From Lutraria lutraria (lineage: Eukaryota > Mollusca > Bivalvia > Venerida > Mactridae), in contig OZ026844.1 in the NCBI GenBank assembly GCA_964023205.1, forward strand, positions 12,138,790 to 12,202,789: a stretch of 64,000 nucleotides of DNA, written 5' to 3'. Below, piece after piece: positions 56,432 through 64,000 of the stretch (position 1 is the stretch's first letter; every line of letters begins with the position of its first letter). The notes beneath the pieces were generated by a model, which searched no databases, was not told the DNA's origin, and saw nothing but the letters and a program-made list of their open reading frames with translations. A program made the translations under genes and the position numbers.

Positions 56432-59414
56432 CTCCTTACATAAAGGGCTACCTCCGGTTTAGAATTTTGTCCCTAAAGGCCCCCTACCGTTTTCTAAAAT
56501 TTTCTTGTGAAAATAACGTTCATTTTCATAACACTGTCAAACGGTTTGGACAAGAAAAGCAAAAAGTAGAGGGCCTACATTGACATAAATCTGAACCTGA
56601 GGTAGCCCTTTATGTAAGGAGTTGCAATAGTTACGTGGCTTTAGAAGAAAACGAAAAATAATGCACTAACGTGATGTTTTCCTATAGTTTAATTGACAGA
56701 AAACGCTCTTGTAACGATAACATTATGACGTCACTAGGTCACGTGGATTCCCAACACTGCTACATGTTAGCTGGCATGTGTCATAACGAGAGCAGAACAC
56801 AATTATAAGATATGCATAGCTGCACATTATGTTTCATGATCTAGCTACTGTCACTTCAATTCGGCTAGGAATATATTAGGTGGTGTTCTTTTATGTCCAG
56901 ACATATACCACAGGAGCCTGTTACTCAATCAAAAAAAAATATACTTAATAAAAAATTACCTACGTATAGAAAAAATTATAGGTAATTCTTTATTGAGTAT
57001 AATTTTTTTTGGATTGAATAACAGGCTCCTGTGCATTTACTATACATGTAAAGGCCTAGTATACGTCTTTGTCGTATCACTGCGTATTCTTTTAAGACAG
57101 TTGGTAATATCCGGAATCGTATAGGCCTATCTGTTATATAAAATCTGCCAATGGCGCTGAGAACTATCGTTACTGACAAAAGCACATGAATGATACAGAA
57201 TTTAATGGGGCTGTTCAGCTACTTCATTTATAACAGACCTATATAGTAGCCTCCAGAAAAAGCCACGGGCATCTTTTATTCTAAAGTTCGGTCCATTGAA
57301 ACACCCCAATACACCCCAATAACGCTGAAACACCCAAATACACCCCAATAACTCTTAAATCACACAAATACAACTCAATAATAATCAAATTAAACTTTTA
57401 TAGAATGAAATAATGTATCTAAAAACAAACGTAATCCTATTGTATGCAAGAAAAATATGAATTAAGATTTATAAGTTTGATATTTGTGGCTTAATTACTG
57501 TATGCCCCATATTCGTGAATATGAACAAAAGTTCACCAATAGTAACCATATTTTCCTTATCTTTGAGAATTTTCCATTTTTTTCTAAACTAGTGATCAAG
57601 ATTTAAGAACATAAAATGATACTGATTACAAAAACGTTGATTTTTGTTCAGTTATCATATACACCCCAATAACTCTTAAAACACCCCAATACACCACAAT
57701 AACTCTAAAAACACCAGTGACCACCAAACTCAATACACCCCAATAACTCTTAACCCATTACACACAAAATACCTATTTCAATGTTTTACTTTCAACCAAA
57801 TAATCATTCTAAACGTTCAGTACACATCCTTCGTCTATTTGTTTACATTCATTTTGTATTTATGAGTATTTGATATAAAAATTAATTGATGGTTGATACT
57901 GAATTTCTGTATGCACGCATTCATATAACATCTCAAACTTAACAATTTTATTTCACATCTTATCTTGCGTAAAATATTTTTAGAATCTGCATTTGTTTTT
58001 ATATATACAAAATGTATATAGTTTCATCAAATATAAAGTTGAATTTTATTATTATTGAGTTGTATTTGGGTGATTTGAGAGTTATTGGGGTGTTTCACTA
58101 TCCAGGGTATTTTTTAGTGACTACTGAAAAGATATGGCTGACAAGGTGCTCTTTCCGATACATTTACTACTTAGGGTTTGTTGTAACATCAACTGTTCAA
58201 AATGGTAGGAGTATATTTTTTTATATTTTTCTCAACATTGTGAAGTAAAAACTTTATATTTGTTTGTATCAACGTCAAACATCGTCTAGAAACAATAATA
58301 TCATTTATTGGATGCTGGAATGCAGTCATTTGAATGAACTAAATGTGTTATATTTGATGTATAGTAAGTGACATAAGTCAGATAAGTGACATATTTCGGA
58401 TATTAACTTAAAATGTCTTTGGACAAGGACTTATATACATATTTGGATAAGCGCACTTGTCTCATTTTTCTGAGTACGACATTTTCTGTATAAGATAATC
58501 TCATTACTAAAAACAAACATTTATTACAATAAGTTCCAAATGTGTTTTCCATTCAATATAGAAGTGATTAACTTTATTTATATAATTTCTGTCGTTTGAG
58601 TTTACGAATTAGACGGAAATTGATTTCCCGTGGTTCATAAAGCTCCGATAGGTGTCGCTAGTGTTGAAATTCAGAAAATTTCGTGCGTTTATAGTCAAGG
58701 TATAAATCCATTCAGCCTAGGGTAACTGACTGGTAAAGACGTTTAAATTTGACAAACCGGTTATTACATGTACTAGTTCACAGTCATGTAGTATAGTGTC
58801 ACACATGGACGACTTAGATTTACACAACATTGATAATGGACACATGCGGTGAATTAGAAAAACGGAAAAGAAAGACATTAAATGGGCGTTTGCGGAAAAC
58901 CGAATATGACACGAGTTTCGTATATCGAAGGCTTATTGTAGAGCCCGTAAGAAAAAGAAGCTCATGGTCGTGTCAAGACGTGGTCATTGGAACTGGAAAC
59001 ATGTATAGCGGGAGAATACAGAAGTTGGGAAACACACGAGGTTGAACCCCTACGCCTATGGACAGACGAAACACCTTAGATGCGACATTATTTAAACAGA
59101 GACAGTAAACCTGATATACCTGTAAAGAAGTGAGAACGTCCCAGTTCCAAGTGGAATACACACAGATTATCCAGATGACTTTTAGAGATGAGTATTTAGA
59201 TTATTCTTATTTTAGAAATGACAATTTCGATAATGATAGATTTACTGATAACTATTTTGTTTACGAACAGGTCTGGAAGACACCATTGTAAAATAGATTA
59301 CCAGAAATTTGGAATAAGAAAGTCAATTTATTTAGATACAACTAAAATGTTTACTTCTACTCATGGTGGTTAATCAGTCATCAGTATCCATAAGTATAAA
59401 CTGTTAAAAAAACA

Positions 59415-60520
59415 ACGCTTGTTTTTAGATTTATGTTTTGGGATTGCATGTTCCTGTAATAATAAGAGTATGTATATAACGAAATCGAACAAGATTTGTT
59501 GGATTCATTCTGACTTATCCCTGAAATTGATAAACAATTTAGGTTCCTGTGCAAGAACTTGAATGGCTAGGTGCTTACCTTAACAAGAAGAAATTTACTA
59601 CATGTTATTTTACCACTCAGGTCGGGACAGATAATGCCTTATTAAATGTAAGTCAGATTAAACATAAATCATGGGTTCAGGTCTGGACATTAGCGAGTTT
59701 TATTGGTCAGGTTAATTCTAGTATGAATATTGTGATCAGTCCTGTTTCACAGATTATGATTAGATATCTAAGCATTGGTGCATTACAAGCCAATAACTGG
59801 ATTTATTATAATCAAATTGTCTCATTCTAGTATGCAGTAGTTAGGTGTCTCCATTCCACAGGGGTTTGCTTTAAGATTGTTTACAGTGATGCTTCAGCTA
59901 AGCATATTTTACGGGCTATGAAGTCGATTAAATGGGGTTTCCCATGGTGTTTGGATGTCAGAGGAGAGTGTTCGATCCTCATGGAGAGAACTGTGTGCTG
60001 TGTAACGATCCTCATGGAGAGAACTGTGTGCTGTGTATAGAGTACTAAGATATATGTATATGTGTTATATGTGTGTATGTATATGTAAGTATGTATGTGT
60101 GTGTGTGTGTATCATGCCTTTGGAATGTTAATGAATTTTCATTATTTATTTATTTGACTCGGACAATTTCTGGCATTATCTACATATATAAAGGGTTAAA
60201 TGGTTAACAGATAATACAGGTGTGTGCACCATCGTTCAACATATTTTAGTTGTAGATTGTTTTGCCTTTGAACACACATTTTTACTTTAGTTTTTGGGCT
60301 TACAAGTCTGCTGCATGTGTGGACGCATTCACATATAATTGGGGTTCAGTATTTGGTGTGTTTGTACCCAATGTTATTCTTGTGGCTAAAGTGCTCAAGA
60401 AGATACAGAGTTGCAAAGCGCAAGTCGGCAAATTATCTTTTATGCCCCTGGGTATGCAGTTTTTAGACATTTTGTTCACGATTGGATGTGTTAACCTACT
60501 GATAAGATACCCCATGGTAT
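59415..60520 (+). pseudogene. DIRS-like retroelement remnant, copy B
   Basis: Same blocks and same decay as 24869-25985; differs by a few bases and by a deletion near 60515 that ends the last frame early. Confidence 0.75.
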
Positions 60521-61165
60521 AGGCATTTTCAGTTATGGAAAAATAAAGTTTAACGTGTCTGCATTATACATTAATTTGAAGAATTAAAACAGTGAAAGTA
60601 TTCAATTACCATACCCAATACAAATATTTTATATGACTAAGAAATTTATTCAATAATTTTGGAAATTATTGAGTAATATGTTATATAATAGTTAAACATA
60701 CAATCATTGGTGTTATTTCGTGCAGTCATGTAATTGTAGTGTTCATTACTTTATAGACAATCCAATGTCATGTTTGATTTGATACAATTCAGTTCATCTT
60801 CTATATGGTATTAAGTACACTGTATAGTATTCACAAAAAACATCACATTTATTCAATGCAATATTGCTCGTTTTTCATGAAACACACGGATCTAAAACGT
60901 ATTGTCACAGACATGCTTTAATAAATTATATATTGTGATGACCGTGTAATAAAACAATATCATGAATGTGTTTATCATTTATCTGTTAGGTCAGTTCAGT
61001 CAGAAAATAGAGTAGGGAGGGAAGATACAGAAGTACTGGGCATTTAGAACTCTATTAATTTTTATTACGAATGATTTTCCTGGTTCTTTATCGTGCCCGG
61101 TGATAAGCACCGATACACACTAAACATCTTACCTGTGATTTTCTAAACTCGATACATGGTTCGGT

Positions 61166-61697
61166 AGTTGTGATGGTGACACTGTAAAAGCGTCCCTGAA
61201 ATATCTGAAAGTTGTGATGGTGACACTATAAACGCGTCCCTGAAATATCTGAAAGTTGTGATGGTGACACTGTAAAAGCGTCCCTGAAATATCTGAAAGT
61301 TGTGATGGTGACACTGTAAAAGCGTCCCTGAAATATCTGAAAGTTGTGATGGTGACACTGTAAAAGCGTCCCTGAAATATCTGAAAGTTGTGATGGTGAC
61401 ACTGTAAAAGCGTCCCTGAAATATCTGAAAATTGTGATGGTGACACTGTAAAAGCGTCCCTGAAATATCTGAAAGTTGTGATGGTGACACTGTAAAAGCG
61501 TCCCTGAAATATCTGAAAATTGTGATGGTGACACTGTAAAAGCGTCCCTGAAATATCTGAAAGTTGTGATGGTGACACTGTAAAAGCGTCCCTGATATAT
61601 CTGAAAGTTGTAACGGTGACACTGTAAAAGCGTCCCTGAAATATCTGAAAGTTGTGATGGTGACACTGTAAAATTAAGCGTCCCTGATATATCTGAA
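61166..61697. repeat. 44-bp minisatellite, 12 units, copy B
   Basis: Same unit as at 26631 with 12 tandem copies, expanded by 7. Variant units (CTATAAACGCG, AAATTGTGATGG) lie in a periodic arrangement, suggesting that blocks of several units were duplicated. Confidence 0.92.
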
Positions 61698-62307
61698 AGC
61701 GAAGCCGAGATTCGATACCACGACATTTCTATTAGTATTCCAGCACGTTATTACAGAATCACCGATCAACTCCTAAAAATATGTATACCTGTCACGGTAT
61801 ATCTTATTATTTTTCAAAACTGCACGATAGTTCAGCTATCCATAGCGGTCACTCGCTCAGCGCGCATCACGACTTGGCTGTCAAAAACACTTGGTGAGCA
61901 CATTATAAAACTTCTAAGACCGCTGATGTAAGGGTCTCGGATTCAAAGCCCAGCCATAAAGTATAATTTGATGATACAAATAGCCAGTATGTATCCACTC
62001 TTTATGTATTGACGAAGAACGGGTCACTAATTGAACCATGTGCTGGTTAACTGACCACGAAACATAACAGCTCAAAGCAAACAAACGAAAATATAATACG
62101 ATTAGTATCAATATCTCTAGTTTATAATGAAAGGGAAATAATCACTACAAACACTTCTCAATGTAATATTCTGGATTTAATTCCCTTTGTTGAAAGATCT
62201 GGATAATTAACAATTTTGTATAAGAGAAATACTTCAATTTTCAACATTTCGTCGTCATCATCATCATCATAGTTAAACTGCGCGATTTTATAAATGGTCA
62301 CTTTTGA
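61641..62307. repeat. 667-bp tandem duplication, first copy (copy B only)
   Basis: Starts in the last minisatellite unit and runs through the tRNA-like sequence to CGCGATTTTATAAATGGT; repeated immediately at 62308-62974. Copy A has a single version. Confidence 0.9.
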
Positions 62308-62974
62308 ATATCTGAAAGTTGTGATGGTGACACTGTAAAATTAAGCGTCCTTGATATATCTGAAAGCGAAGCGGAGATTCGATACCACGACTTTTCTATT
62401 AGTATTCCAGCACGTTACCACCGAATCACCGATCAACTCCTAAAAATATGTATACCTGTCACGGTATATCTTATTATTTTTCAAAACTGCACGATAGTTC
62501 AGCTATCCATAGTGGTCACTCGCTCAGCGCGCATCACGACTTGGCTGTCAAAAACACTTGGTGAGCACATTATAAAACTTCTAAGACCGCTGATGTAAGG
62601 GTCTCGGATTCGAAGCCCAGCCATAAAGTATAATTTGATGATACAAATAGCCAGTATGTATCCACTCTTTATGTATTGACGAAGAACGGGTCACTAATTG
62701 AACCATGTGCTGGTTAACTGACCACGAAACATAACAGCTCAAAGCAAACAAACGAAAATATAATACGATTAGTATCAATATCTCTAGTTTATAATGAAAG
62801 GGAAATAATCACTACAAACACTTCTCAATGTAATATTCTGGATTTAATTCCCTTTGTTGAAAGATCTGGATAATTAACAATTTGTATAAGAGAAATACTT
62901 CAATTTTCAACATTTCGTCGTCATCATCATCATCATAGTTAAACTGCGCGATTTTATAAATGGTAACTTTTGAA
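62308..62974. repeat. 667-bp tandem duplication, second copy
   Basis: The junction CTTTTGAA/TATCTGAAAG is clean. Few substitutions from the first copy, so this is younger than the A/B split. Confidence 0.9.
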
Positions 62975-63038
62975 AGTTCATTATATGATTTTTTTAAATA
63001 TTCATAAATCAGTTTGCAGGTAAATCAAATTTCAACAA

Positions 63039-63229
63039 CTGTTCATAATTATGTACTTTATGTATTGTATTGATATATACTCGCGCCTCGTATTTCCGCG
63101 GTACCCATATATCCGCGGTATATCATATTTCCGGTATAAACAGAACGATGCGCCGCCTGTGGGTGACCTACTTACACAAAGAGGCTACTGTTCATAAGTA
63201 TGTACTTTATGTATTGTATTGATATATAT
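63039..63229. repeat. GC-richer insertion between 41-bp direct repeats, copy B only
   Basis: CTGTTCATAATTATGTACTT...GATATATA occurs at 63039-63079 and 63188-63229, with about 108 bases between that contain two CCGCGGTA motifs and GCGCCGCCTGTGGG. Copy A has only one of the direct repeats. Confidence 0.75.
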
Positions 63230-63287
63230 ATAGATTATATAATGCATATATTTATACATGTGCTGTTTTTATCAAGTGTATGTAACA

Positions 63288-63414
63288 CTAGTACACCCTG
63301 TTGTCGTACCAAGGGTTGGGCCCATAGTTGCTGGGAGTCCCTTTGTAATATGGGTATTCATCAACTGGCACAACGTTATCTACTGGGGCCGCTGAGAGTA
63401 CAGTCGGTTCCTCA
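63288..63414 (-). CDS. Tetraspan gene last exon, copy B (rest of gene off window)
   Basis: Same 127 bp, acceptor and stop as 27646-27772, showing that a second tetraspan gene enters the window from the right. The preceding exon would lie just beyond 64000. Confidence 0.8.
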
Positions 63415-64000
63415 CTGAAATATTTAAATAATACAGGTCATCTGTAAATAAACTGAACTGAACTTAACAATCCTTAAAATCTCACCATTCCTTAACACGA
63501 ACATGGTGTATTGTATACTGAATGTTTAATCAAATTTGTGAAGGGGTACATTGCACCAACCATTAGTGAATAGGTTTATAAACTATATGGAATAAAAGTA
63601 CCACATTCTACAAATATACAGATAATATTACAATAGCTACCTAACACAACAGAGAAATTTTTAGAACACATATGAAAGGTTCTGATCAATCGAAATCATT
63701 AACAACACTCAAATAGTCATCTATAAAAACCCTGCTCTCAAAGATTCAAAATTAGGAGTCCGAATGTTTGGGTATATGATGCAAATGTGGATTTTATTTT
63801 TCCTGGCCAGTGATATACTTACTGTTAACGAATATATTAATAGTATTACAGGTCCAATTTCTTCAAGTCTGGGTGTGAATCTACTATGTACATGTATTAG
63901 TAATTGTAGTACCCATGTCTATCTGAGTGTTGGACTCGTCACTCAAAATAATGATAATAAAAACTGTAACCAAAGGATATGGGCCGAAAATATTACATAC

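Larger units (their letters stand above)
34349..64000. repeat. Copy B of a ~35 kb direct duplication (partner: 1 to 28357)
   Basis: The sequence from 34349 onward repeats the window from base 1 in the same order and orientation, exons and introns alike. The offset is about 34.35 kb at the left and 35.64 kb near the right end, the drift coming from copy-specific insertions. In about 700 bases of the giant exon compared by eye I saw around ten substitutions. The last base of the window matches about 28357 in copy A, so neither copy is seen complete. The unit may be the full 35 kb, including the tetraspan gene between the copies. Confidence 0.95.

Noticed and set aside
61129..61726. Three overlapping long frames on the minus strand (149-166 codons)
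   Set aside because: They are translations of the 44-bp minisatellite. Since 44 is not a multiple of 3 and the unit has no stops in that orientation, every frame is open.
1..64000. CRISPR arrays, operons, ribosome binding sites, rRNA or canonical tRNA genes
   Set aside because: None present; split genes and transposon content show a eukaryotic nuclear sequence.

Overview
The window is eukaryotic, AT-rich DNA: short phase-1 exons with GT-AG borders, large introns and many small transposon remnants. The mix of calcium-binding EGF, TSP1 and Ig modules, Tc1/mariner, piggyBac-like and DIRS-like debris, and a GGGCCATGATGGCC repeat that I associate with bivalves points to a marine bivalve mollusc. 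That assignment rests on recall, not on a search.

The dominant structure is a direct duplication with a period of about 34.3 to 35.6 kb. Copy A fills 1 to at least 28.36 kb and continues past the left edge. Copy B fills 34.35 kb to the end and continues past the right edge. The stretches I aligned by eye differ by roughly 1 to 2 percent plus indels. Each unit carries two genes, both on the minus strand: a tetraspan membrane protein gene (27.65-30.66 kb in A; only its last exon, 63.29-63.41 kb, in B) and, downstream of it, a large multidomain receptor-like gene (A: 17.98 kb leftwards off the window; B: 52.58-33.71 kb).

The large gene reads, 5' to 3': TSP1+EGF, a six-cysteine module, two EGFs; then a second TSP1+EGF, six-cysteine module and EGFs (a nested duplication of about 5 kb); then calcium-binding EGFs; a 295-codon unknown region; two short exons; one giant exon of about 993 codons holding a beta-rich region, a coiled coil, a cysteine cluster, an alanine-rich amphipathic helical array and a furin-like RRKR site; then an Ig domain split over two exons, a short linker, one transmembrane helix and a tyrosine-free tail. 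The exon bearing the start codon and signal peptide was not found in either copy.

The copies are broken in different places. A has in-frame stops at 5417 and 2920, a 16-bp deletion near 1807 and a stop at 1649, but all its EGF exons are intact. B has lost most of one EGF exon (near 44664), has a stop in another (40948) and a 1-bp deletion near 35857, but its other exons are open. Tandem paralogue decay, recent segmental duplication and two haplotypes wrongly joined in the assembly are all possible.

The intervals 18.0-27.6 kb (A) and 52.6-63.3 kb (B) hold no exon I can defend. They contain a Tc1 transposase fragment, a LINE reverse transcriptase tail, a DIRS-like reverse transcriptase/RNase H remnant, several palindromic or terminal-inverted-repeat elements and a 44-bp minisatellite (5 units in A, 12 in B). 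Copy-specific insertions include a 680-bp TTAA-flanked piggyBac-like element in A and a long foldback in B.
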